Shown here: positions 13,008-25,300 of the stretch, piece by piece
How the letters are laid out: every line of letters starts with the position of its first letter
Numbering within the stretch: position 1 is the stretch's first letter
Notes under the pieces: model-generated
What the model was told of the DNA's origin: nothing
The model's database searches: none
The model's input: the letters and a program-made list of their open reading frames with translations, nothing else
Made by a program: the position numbers and the translations under genes
Assembly: GCF_964275005.1 (NCBI RefSeq)
Contig: NC_092686.1
Span: 41,476,333 to 41,540,332, forward strand
From: Diadema setosum
Taxonomy: Eukaryota; Echinodermata; Echinoidea; Diadematoida; Diadematidae
Direction of reading: 5' to 3'
Length of the DNA: 64,000 bases

Positions 13008-13117
13008 GCACACACACACACACACACACACAAAATGACTCGTACTATTGTATCATAATTATGAACAAGTGCACATCTTGGGCACAAATAAAAGAGAGAG
13101 AGAGAGAGAGAGAGACA
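13008..13117. repeat. (CA)n and (GA)n microsatellites
   Basis: A CA tract at about 13010-13032 and a GA tract at about 13092-13115, separated by ordinary sequence. Confidence 0.9.
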
Positions 13118-14569
13118 ACTAACGAGATGTGACATCTTGCATCTGAAACGATGCAGAAACTTATTTATTCATGACCAACAGAGTTTCAATGGGAAATTGA
13201 CCTTGCACAAAACATTTGATTCTTTTTTAAAAACCCTATCATCTCTTTCATTTTCAGATCAAAATGTTCATATCTCCTTCAAATTAAGAACAAAAGCAAA
13301 ACGGTGTTAAGAGGCACTGACTGAAAGAGCAAGTGATGTTAACTGAACTCAAGTCATATTTTTGCAAAGAACACAGAACACTTGAAAATTCTGCAAAGAA
13401 TTGCACAACATGGTGGAAGTCTTGCACAGAAATAGGATGATGCTATAAATCTAAGACATGACATTTACCTCATCACTTATGACCAGTACATACGAGCTTT
13501 TGCATAATTGGTTCATAAATGGAAAAAGTAAGTCACGCTTCAACCATTTTGGGCACATGAAAATAATCTTCTAAGTAACATGACCGTGAGTTATCACTTC
13601 TGTAAACAATTATTGTGTGGACCAAAGTCTCTTTTGGCAAAGAAGCAACATGCTAAAAGATAGCAGGATCTTGCATTCTGAAAGAAAAGTCCTAGAAAGC
13701 TGTCAGTATTTGTTGTTGTTCTTCAGCAAATGGTTATCATCAGAGATATGGCTGATATCACCCTCAAACTCTTCATTACACAGGGTTTAGTCTTGCCAAT
13801 CTTCTTACACGATTATCAAAGTAATATGGTGAGCCACTACATGTTACATTGTATATCTTCACAGCTCAAATACTAGATTTGATACTAACTGGTCCCATGA
13901 TTTGACCTTCCAAAGAAACATTATTTGACCTACCGAGGTATGAATTGGTAACTGCTGCAATGTCATCACACTTTCCTTGCAAATTGAATGCAGGACCATG
14001 ACAGTTGTGTAAGCATTGGCCAATATGTCTGGTACAGAACAGTGCATGATTCATCGTTAAACTGTAATGTTTGTACAATGATTGAATCATATCTTATCTA
14101 ACCAACTGAAGTTCTCTTACATGATCTCACTTCAAATATTAGTTGCTAGTTTTGCTTGTTATCAGTATTTTGGTGAGAATCAGAAGACTGTAATGCTGAT
14201 ACCTTATGTCATCAATACAGAATAATTATCACAGAATTTGAAAGGTGTGCATATAAAAGTTTGGTGGTACAAGTACACATAATGCCTTTAGGGCTTTGCT
14301 AACACCTCCCCTGAAGCTTCTTTCAATTTGATTAAAAAAAAAAAAAAAAAAAGTTCATCCTGTCTCCAAATTAACATTAATGTGTGCATTTCATCAATCT
14401 CATCTTAATCATGATAAACCTGAAAAAGTCTTTTGATTTATCTATGTGGAATTACAGAACCACAACCCCATCACAATGGTACATGTACAAACAATACACA
14501 CAACTGTCACTTGAGTTTGCTTCTTCACCACTTAACGCTAATTGTATGGAACAGATGGGATTAGTGCCT

Positions 14570-14660
14570 CAACCCGCTGAGGACGAGTCGCGAGTATACT
14601 CGGGCAGGTGTCTATGGGAAATGCACGTTGTAGCAAAATCAGTCCGTCCTCAACGGGTTC
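14570..14660. repeat. 90-bp palindromic element, copy 1
   Basis: Ends AACCCGCTGAGGACG and CGTCCTCAACGGGTT are inverted repeats. The interior reads GAGTATACTCGGGCAGGTGT. Further copies are at 34242-34329 and 44188-44279. Confidence 0.85.
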
Positions 14661-15014
14661 AGATAGAGTTAACAAGCAAGAATGACAAATCTGAAGTTAT
14701 TGTTCGTACTGCCCACAGTGGCTGAGTATTGCAGCGTCTCTGCTGTGGGAAATCAAAACTACAATTGTTATCTGGTTCAGACATTGAAAGTTGTGTCAGA
14801 TGACTGACATAACCATGTACAGTTGTAAGGAAGATTTATATCAAATCAACATCAAATATCATTAATGTGATTGTAGCACCTCTGCAATCAAGTTTAGTCC
14901 CTGCCTCCACATTATTTTGCATAGTATTCTTATCTTACAGAATTTGCAGCTGAATGCAGACAAGAACAGACAAGGAAGAGACCCTGCAGTAAGAACCTAC
15001 TAAATGGCAGGTGG

Positions 15015-15484
15015 TTTAAAGGGGCATTCCAGACAATTTTCATAATTTCACATCATGTAGTATATAAATCGACAGCTCCATGTATAGATTCGTGGAATTT
15101 ATTGTGGTCCTTGAACAGAGAAACAAATAAACTGAAAATCTTAACCAAATTACACTAAACACTGTTGATCACATCAGAGCCTCACATATTTCAGAAATGT
15201 AGCAGTGTAATTCCATTACAAAACTGCTTGCTCAACAAGTTCACCTGTGAAGAATCTATGCATGCCTTCTTCTTTTGTTCTGCTTCCTTGAGTCCCAACT
15301 CATGCATTCTTATGGTAAGGCTGCCATGTCATTATCCTTGTTCATTGCAATTTGTTATTAATTTTGAAAACATTCTCATTCCTCATCCCAATCAACATAA
15401 ATTCTGAAACTCTGTACTCAGTCTATCTAATTTATAGTTGTTCAAATGTAAAAGTCTGAAAATCATCCAGAGATCCCCTTCAAA
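15015..15484. repeat. 470-bp inverted-repeat element, copy 2
   Basis: Same orientation and length as 8318-8785. Begins TTTAAAGGGGCATTCCAGAC and ends CATCCAGAGATCCCCTTCAA. Confidence 0.8.
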
Positions 15485-15825
15485 ATTCAACAATCTTTGA
15501 ATTCAAAGTGCATGTGTCATTCCCTGCTTCCAGTGCTAAGAAGTGACCAGTATACAACAACACTTTCGTCTCCACAGTCTTTGATACAGAGCTGTAATAG
15601 GGATGAACTACATATCACATGTTAGCATGATCTTTCTTTGAACTAGAGACAGGTCAAAAATAAACTTATCTGTGCATATTTACTTCACATCTAGGATGGT
15701 TAATGTAATGCACATAAGCATACTACATAAATGTAACATGCCACACAGGAAGTCAAACAATGCACTGAAGACTACCTCTAAACTGGTGCAAAGAGCATGA
15801 CACATTCTGCAATGTTAGTTCACAT

Positions 15826-16031
15826 ACTGTAAAATTTTCGCGGTATTGAAATTTTCACACATTACACGCAACCAGCAACTTACACGAAAATAAAAGCACA
15901 CAATTATTTTTGCTTGCAATGTGTTCCAGTAGTTTACGTCTTGATTCCCCAGAATTAATAACACACGAAGCTCATCATAACCTGACGAGCATGAAAAATT
16001 ACTCATGTGAAACTATCCACTTTTACAGTAG
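15826..16031. repeat. Small inverted-repeat element (TACTGTAAAA ends)
   Basis: Starts ACTGTAAAATTTTCGCGG and ends CCACTTTTACAGTAG, with short TIRs and no coding content. It lies in the LTA4H 3' flank. Confidence 0.55.
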
Positions 16032-16772
16032 TTGGTGTACTCCCTTTGATTGGAAATGGAGGCTTACGAGTGCTTCATTATCATTCATACTCTGAAATGC
16101 CTCTTTCTGCAAAAGCAAAATGACAAAATATGATGACATGGAATTATTACACAAATATCATTCCTATTTAATGACAGCTAAGCTTTTTCAAAAGGCTTTG
16201 ATACTGGTAAGGAAAACAAAGTATAAAATCACATTCAAAAATGCTTTTCATTGTGGAACTGTACTGTCTAGCTACCATTTTAGAGATGTGTCCGATATTC
16301 CTGATTACGCGTCTACAGTACTAACATACAATAAGGCATCAGATACAGTGTGAGAAACAATTTTTTCGTAATGTTTAATGAAAAATGCTTCAGAACGGTC
16401 ACCGTGTACTATGAAGATCTCACGCAGGAAAAGTTGATCATAACAACATGAGCTTAGTAAAGGCAAAATACATGATGCACAGATGAAAACAACATGCGAC
16501 TATATATCACTACCATTGCCACGTACAGAAGAGAAAAATGAAAGCAAAAAGTTAGTTATCCCTCAAATTTCATCCATAAAGCTGTTGCACTAGCATCCTA
16601 TTGCAACATCATCTCTTGTCATGAAAAAAAAAAAAAAATCAGTTATCGTTGATTCTCCTTGTAATTTTGATCAATGGTCTCTGAAATGAAAATTAGAGCC
16701 AAAATGGAGACTATTTGGCCAACAGGAAATATGCGTGCAGAGCCATGTGGAGTGGTCAAGCTGCCCGGTCTG

Positions 16773-16893
16773 TTAACCCTCAAGGTGTAGGTCTTTGGCC
16801 ACTGTCTTGGCTGTGATGGGGTGCATGTTGCGCCTGTTTTCCAGGAATGTGTCGATGGCTCTCTGCCGCGCATCGGGAATGGCGTACAAGTCC
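16773..16893 (-). CDS. LTA4H: LTA4H terminal coding exon 17 (residues 579-618 and stop)
   Basis: Encodes [20 protein letters not shown] then [19 protein letters not shown] and a TAA stop. It matches the family C-terminus (MHPVTA-LV-KDL). Acceptor GTGCAG, phase 2 entry. Confidence 0.95.
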
Positions 16894-19324
16894 CTGCACG
16901 ATGGATAGCATTGGACTTTGTTTAATAACAAGTTCTGAACTTGGCTGTATTTTCAAACATCTCAAACATGGTGACATGACATTTGCTCCTGCCACAATTG
17001 CTCCAGTCTTATTTTCTCCGAGTACTTAGGGTTAGGGTCAGGGTCTCGATAGGACTTAGATTCAGTATGATGTGAGGATTAGGATTAGGGTGAGGGTTAT
17101 GTTTGTGGGTTCAATTCATGTTTGGCTTAGTGTGCATGCACTTCATGGGAGCAATTGTCACAGGAGCAAATGACATGGAACCCTCAAACACACTCAAGGG
17201 AATTCACTCTGATAACGATGATAATGTTATAACAGAACAATAGACAACGGACGATGCATGTCGGACAATGGAAAATGAATGGACGATGAATGATTGGGAA
17301 AGCTCACTTCAGCCTTTGGCTAAGGTGAGCCGAAGTTAATGTTTCTAACACATCTGATTGGCGAAATAGACAAGGGCCGCACACTTTCAACAGATAAATG
17401 ACCATTCATCTCACTTGCACAATAGTGAGTTTTTGCTGCTCTGAGCAAGCAGCACCCAATCACTGTAGAATACTTGTAAGCATGTGTGTCATATATACAA
17501 AAAAGCAACAACAATAAGAAACATACAAAATCTAGACCCGGTCAGTTTTGTCACTGGAGATACATCTAATATCTAACAACAGAACCCTGTTTCAACTAGA
17601 ATTTGCTTGTTGGCTCTTCTGCCAAAATTCTACTGCTTTGCTACTTTTACTACTTTACAAGAAAACAGATGGAATTTAGAAGATTTGGCACAGGACTTTA
17701 CCTTCAAAAGTATGTTTGAATAGCTTGAACTTTTGAAAATGGTTACTACATCAAGATATATTCTCACCTGTAAAGGACACGGGTGAACTTCATTCGACCT
17801 GTCTCCACAGCCATTTGAAGGGCGCCCTCAATGGCAGACTCATCACCAGCTCGAAGCTTCAGTCTCAGCCATCTACAACCAAACCATTTTGATGTGCACA
17901 TCACTGTGACTTTCTAGCATATTCCAAAGTACTGAACTTTACACCTTCAGGTAACAGAATAGCATGAGCTAAATTTGGGATAAGATGGCAAGTAAGATTT
18001 GCATTAAAAAACACAAACATGAAAACTTAAATATTCTTTTTACAATGTCTAGGGCATCTTCCACTTGTCTTTGTTATGCACAGTAGAATGGTAGCTGCGC
18101 AATATAAATGTCCTTTGCTATTATTATTTAAGAAATTATGTGAAACTTGTGACTTCAATGTTAATTGTGATTATAAATGAATAACTTGCTCTGGCACGCT
18201 AACTGAATCGGTCATCAATTCATCACATTTGAGATTGAAATTTAATAATAATAACAACAATACTAATGATAATAACATTGTCAATTGGGGTTTTTTACAT
18301 GGCACTTTCTACCATGAAGAGATGGCGACCTTGCTTTGCAAAGTCTTAGAATGTTTCACACACCAAAAATATTAGCTTCAACTTTTCTATCTTTTTGATG
18401 CTATTGATATTTTTTTTTTTTTTTTGTTATCTCTGTTAACTAACACAGTTCTTTCTCAGGAACTTTTATTTTATTTTATTTTATTTTATTTTTTTTTTTT
18501 TGTCAGATGCAAAGTACTGTCATGGAGGTGGATATTAAATTAAAACAGCAGTCAAAATGTTTGGTTCAAGCCAAAATTTCTCAAGGTGACTGCAACACTA
18601 TTTTTAAGTTTTTGAGCAGATCTCATAACTTTGATTTAAAAAAAAAAATGCTATAGTGCAATCTAAAGTAAAATCCTGTATTCAGAGGGTTTGCACTGAC
18701 CTACAGTTTATATCGTCATGACAACAGTGTTTACAGAGCAAAAATCGATTACCTAAGATTCACCAGGGAGGTGAGACAATTCACCTCCCTGGATTCACAG
18801 AGTCTACTGTAAAGTATTAGTTTGCTCACACATTACTGATATTCAGGAATGTCTATGCTGGCAATGAGCACTGAGGACACATGATACACATGGTTGCAAT
18901 TGAAATGATTGCAGGGAATATTCAGGATACTTTTCCTCACCTAAATCTGATTTCAGAGTTGTGGTTCTGGTCCAGGTTATACACTTCTTGCATTGCACAA
19001 ATATGTTTGGGAGTCAGTGGTTTCTGTTGGGGGGGGGGGGGGAAGAAGGATAAAGAGAAGTGTCATAAATTGCATGATGACAGTTGATTACTATACAGTT
19101 CACACGAGTGGAAAGAAATGGTAACAGCAATGCCAATCAATGTTTTCCCACCTAAAAAGCCGCACAGGCAAACTGGATCGCATATCATATTTGTACGTCA
19201 TTCATCATACGTAGCTTCAGAGATTTATATTAAAATGCAACATCAGGAATAAGACACCTCAAACACCTGAAATCTTATTCCGAGTTCAAAATGTCCAAAT
19301 CCACTACTACTTCAAACAGGTACA

Positions 19325-19373
<49 letters not shown>

Positions 19374-22300
19374 TTTGTTTATTGTGTATGTCATTGTAAT
19401 TTACATTTATTTATTCATTCATTCATTCATTCATTCATTCATTCATTCATTCATTCATTCATTCATTCATTCATTCATTCATTCATTCATTTATTTATTC
19501 ATTTATTCAGTCTTCTTTCAACAGGTGGCCCCATCAGTAGGCAGGTACTGTTCTTCCTGGGGGTCCTGAACATACAAACATGACAGATGACAAAACAATG
19601 ACATTTACATTAAATACAACATACTGTACGTGGACAAGTACAGTTCTTCCACTGAGTCCCATACATTTTAACTCTATTGTACAAATGCATTTATCCAATG
19701 AGAAGCTCCTGTCTTAACTCCTCTTACTTTGAAAGGAAAGAACTAGTAAGAATAGCATAAATGCTTACTGTATTTTGTTGTCTTTTAGATGAGGTAAACA
19801 AAATACAATCTTTGGATACATTCATTTATACAACACATGCAATAGATCCTTGCCATCTGACTGGATGAATGTGGGTCACATGACATTCAGAAGAATCAGG
19901 TACCCCACGCTCACTCTTAATGGCAGTGCAATAGACATCTATTGAACAGTAAATAAAGCTAGCCAGCCATGCAATAAATCCTAGGACATACTGAACTTGT
20001 GTATCGTAAAGCATTGGTGCACATGCACTTCCATTTAAGACCTAGAGCCAGATCTAGTTCTAGGCCTTACTGTTAGTCCTCCTCCTAGATAGGTTTGATG
20101 TTAGATCTATTTGGGTCTGGACCAGGCCTATATCGTGTTTTTTATAAATATTCAACATTTTATAATTCGTGCAACAGTTTGAATATTACATTCAGTGCAA
20201 GTTTAACCGTTCTATTAAACTCCGCTTTGTGTCTTAGAATAGAACGATTAAACTTGCACGCTCATGTACCATTCGTAATCACTGCACTCATAAACAATGA
20301 ATATTTGTATATTATACACTTCTGTTTTCAAAGGTACTCTTTTCCCCCAGACTAACCTCATGGAGAAGCTGAGCAAGAAATTCCTGAACCTGGGAGGATG
20401 ACATCGATTTTAGGTCATCAGATGAGAACTGTCCAAAGTCACCTTCAGATGCCTGGAAAGCAATTTTATACATGTAGATATTCAATAAAGGGGACATGTC
20501 CTATACACACATATATGGCATCATGTTGATAGTTATTTGAGACTTCTAAAAGACAGCTCAGGTGGCCTTTTGTAATCAAGCAAATCTGTATCAGATTCAT
20601 ACTCTGCAGGTACAATGCACAACCTTACTGTACCCCTCCCCCCCCCCCCAAAAAAAAAAAAAACACATACACCCTAATCATGATGTGACAGGGGCTAATA
20701 ATCACACAAGCGGTACATATACATCTGTAGGTATAGAATCATAAATAATAAACAAAGATACGATTAAAACACTCCAACCCCATAAAAAATACCGAAAAAT
20801 CATAGGAAAAAGAAAAAGCACATTGCTCAATAATTATCATGGGCATACATTATTTGCAGATTTGCATTCCTACTTTTTCACCACATGCTTTCTGTTAAAA
20901 ATAGTCTTTAGTTGAATCTGTAGATTTGAAAAATAAAATAGACTGCTCTTCTAAGCACAGCCCCATATAGTCCAGCAGTGTCTTGCAAAACAAGGATAAT
21001 AAACATGGTAAAAAAAAAAAAAAAATGTGCAACATGGATATAAAAGCAAACACCTTACACTTTATTTGTAAGAATTAGCAGATAGCATGTCGACATAACT
21101 TTAACAAGACACACTGTGCATTACCGTAAACGCAGAAATTTTCGAGGTACATTATTCTTCACATTTTTCGCGCTACTTATGGCTAGCACGAGTTCTAAAA
21201 CCTGTAAAAATATCTTCACAATTTTATCTCCACATTTGGAATCATTTAACAATTGCACAGTGCAAATTCAAGAACCTGCAAATTTTATTGAGCCCCCCAG
21301 GGCGAAAAATTTATCGCATGAAAATATTTATGTTCACAGTAGCTTAGAGGGGCTCGTATCAATCACTGATTGGCCAGCTGTATTTCGGAACATTTGGATA
21401 TTGGAAACTTGTCACTCTTTCTGGAGTTATGATACCAGTGCTGATTTCACAGCATTTGGTAAAATCAACCGAAGCCACTATTGATAGTGCAATTTTTCAC
21501 ACATCTAATCCCAGCCCTGTCTAATATGTCCACTTCACTGCCTCCTTACCTCAGCCCATTTCTTGCACAACTCTGTGCACATGTCACTCAGGGTTGTGTC
21601 ATACCTGGTAAGAAACACAAACACAAAACATGAAGATGTGTGAGATACAGTGCATGTCCATTATAATAAACATGGTTATAATGAAGCAAAAATTCAGACC
21701 ATAACATTATCCACTCTCCATATTTCTATTGTTCATTTGTTCGGTTATAATGAAATTTCGATATAACGAAAGAAAACTGCCAGTCCTGAGGACGGGAGTC
21801 CACTGTATAAAGAGTGTTAAAGTCTCCTAGCAAAGAGCTGTTCGATGAGGACGACCAAATTGTTATTTCGAAAAATACGACCTTACACACAATAGATCAT
21901 AATAGATCACCAAGTCTCTTTCTATTCATTAACTGCCTGCATAAGAGAAAAGATATGCTTTAATCTTCAACAGCATGCACACGCAGGCATGGGCTGCAGT
22001 TAAAGAGTATGTGTATAGGGCAAAAAAGAAATGCTCATGATACACTACTGCTTCTCAGCTTCACAATTCTTTGTTCTATCATTCTTTAAAGAAAAAAAAA
22101 AGAATATAATGATCTTTAACAAGGAGGATGAGGGGGAAAAAGAAGAATAGAAGATGAAGAAAAAAATAAGAGAAGATTTCAAAGTTCCAGGACTTACTTT
22201 GGTGTGACAGGTGGCATTCCAGGAGCAAAGAACCATTTGTCCCACTCTACACAGTCAAACACACCAGCAGTAGCCTAGTTTGGGGACAAGGGACAATGTA

Positions 22301-25300
22301 GATAATTGCTGCAACCAAAATTGGCACATACACAAGTCATACATGCTGAATGCAATTTATGCAACTTCAAACCAGCATGAAATCAATACATACATTTATG
22401 ATAATCTATCTTCATCTTTATTGCAAAATATAAAAAGAATCTCCCACAAAAAAAAAAAAACACATAACAAAAATGAGCACACAAATGATGACATATTATT
22501 TTGTTTGCCCTGACCCAAAATAGACACAGCACATAAAGTGCAACATGAACATTACACATATGTATTAATCTACTATGTAATCCATTGCTTGGTATGCAAA
22601 GAAGGAAATGGTGTTGTAGAAGTACATCATTCATGTGCCACACAGCTCTTGCCCTTCCCTGTCCCCTTAAAGATTTTTAATTATCATCATGAAATATCTC
22701 TAAACCAATAAATGATAATAGGTAGAAAACATGTTGGGGATAATATGAATCACGATAAAGATGAAATACGAGCAATAAAACATCTAGTAGAGCTTATCAT
22801 TAGTTTTCAGTACCTAACATTCACATACATGTACTCAAATTAGTAGTCTACAAACATTGCAAAAGCTTTTGTTGTTGTTGTTGCTTAATCTTATGGCACT
22901 TTCCATTCACAGTGAATATGTATGCCAGAAACGTTGTTGTTAATTCTCTTTGAATACAGCTTTACATTTTTCAAATTGCAAAAGCAAAAGAGCAGACAGT
23001 AGTCTTGCAACAAGACTTTCACAAAAATACCTGTTCCTGGAAGTATTCTAAGAGGTAGTCCTTCCAGTCCTGGGTAGGCAGAGTCTTGTACTTGAATTTT
23101 TCAATGTAGGATTTCAGGAATGCTTCAAACTCTGCAAAATGAATGATTACAATGCATAACATCGTTAGACGATACCTCCAAATCAAGACCCTTTAATGCT
23201 TAATAAGATGTATCATAACTATTGATCTCATCATGAAATAGACAAGCTGGTCAGAAAGAAATGGGGCAATTTCCAAAAATATATTCTTTTGAGTGATCTC
23301 TTCTGGTTCAATTGGAAGGGGTACACTGTACCGTTCTTGTGGAAGGATGATTTAGAACAGCTTTTTTGCACTTGAACATTACATGATACAAGTATGTTAT
23401 GTTCATCATGATATCATAAAATGTGTTCACTGTTTAACACAGTGAAAATGTATGAATAAAAACCATATATCCTTCGAGGGTTTGTTTCAGGTTCATTAGT
23501 TTGTTTTTGAACCACTCGATGGTGGAGTTTATAATTCTCTACTCTGGCCCTTTATCACTTGCTAAACATGAATAAATTCTAATCACATAGAATTTAGCAT
23601 GTTAGGTACAGTAAGCCAGACTTCATTTTCTTCCAAATGTTGTCATTGTATTTTGTCGTAAATCTACCATGCATGTCTGACAGTTTGGTCATTTATATCT
23701 TGCTTTTTCACTTTTATAGTCATTTTTCACACTGATTAATTCTTGGAAAGTGTGAGGCATTGAGAGATTAAAGCATGGACATTTACCAAACAATTACAAT
23801 GAAGACAACGAATCTGTAAGTTTCCCCAATCCCCAAATTAGATATGAATATACCAAAGCAATTAAAATTATTGTTGGATATTGACTGTATCCACATTTTC
23901 TAATCTTGCAATGGCAAATATCAGTAACTTTGCATTTGGGTTAATGTCGCCAGCGTACCAAAAACCACATAAGAATATAGATGCAGATCAACAATGTTAG
24001 AGTGCAGATTTCCAACAGGATTTGCAACATACTAATATTCTGGGAAAGGAGCTCACACTAATTACAAGATTTCCCTAACTTAACATAATTCCTATCAAAT
24101 GTCATTCCTAAAATAGCTTGTCTATGTAACAAATTTGCAGTTTACCAACCTGAATTTTGACATGACAAATTTTTGTTGGGTTTGGAAGGAATTGTCTTCT
24201 GTCTACTAAACAAATATGATTACATTGAATTAATTTCATGCCTATAGCAATGATAATAAAATTTCTATATTCTATTTTGCATTGTGAACCATCAAAATAT
24301 TCTAGCATATGACAGCTTGGGGCCTTTCAGCATACCAGATGCTTAACATCAGGTTCTTACTATACAATGCCATGTGAATTAATTTAGTAATTAATAATTG
24401 CATATACAATTTGCTGAGGACATGTTTTAAATCATTGAAGAGGCATCTATCTACACAAATACGCTGTATTTCATTAAGAGGAGCATGCACAGCTGATAAC
24501 CAAAAAATTTCAGCATAGTCACAAGAGTGATATCACATTTACAATCATACCAATGCCAATACAGAATCAACAGCCATATCATATCAAAAATATTGCTATA
24601 AGATTTTCTCTTTGAGATTAAGTCTTTACAAGAACCAATTATTTAATGTCTAATAGCACCCTACGGTAAAGGTTTACAAAAAAAAAAAAAAAAAACACAA
24701 CCACAAGGAACAATCTTACACAGGCAAAGGAAAGCAAACACTGTCCTTAAGCTTCTGCTGCAGCAAAATCTACCAAGCTCGGTCATACTAGCATTTGTCA
24801 CTTCACAAACTTATCATGCTGATCAAAGACAAATATAGTGAGTCAGTTTGTTGCTTTAGGGTATTTGCTTCAGTTTTGACATGAATATCTATCAATCTTT
24901 TAATTGATCAATTAATAATTTTCCACTCATAATTTGAATGATGTGATAAAGATTGGCATGAAAAGGTAACAAGAATTCACAGAATATTGTTAAAATGTGT
25001 CTTTAAAGTATGGTGAACGAGACATTAAAATCAAGAAAATCATATAAAAGAAGATGTCAAAGCAGAGGGAAATGTCTCCTAAAACAGATTTTTAACGTAA
25101 CTTAGTAAAAAATATTCGCGCCACTGAGAAATCGCGAGTTAAAACTGACTGATTTGCTTCACCGATATTCACTCCAGAACAACTGTCTTTTTCGAGTCCT
25201 AAAATATGATGTCACGAAATGAACAAAACCCTTTACGAGTGCAGCAGGATATCGAGGCTGCCATTCATAAAGCACATATTTCTTGGTGAGCGGATGCAAT

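Larger units (their letters stand above)
10682..16772. other. LTA4H 3' flank and 5' flank of the unidentified gene
   Basis: From right to left: LTA4H 3' untranslated region (extent unknown), several small inverted-repeat elements, (CA)n and (GA)n tracts near 13.0-13.1 kb, a repeat with an antisense reading frame (11343-12270), then a CpG-richer stretch at 10.7-11.3 kb that may be a promoter. No additional exon was recognised. Confidence 0.5.

Noticed and set aside
19291..19569. Frame made of repeated THTH and FIHS units
   Set aside because: Direct translation of CA and ATTC microsatellites.
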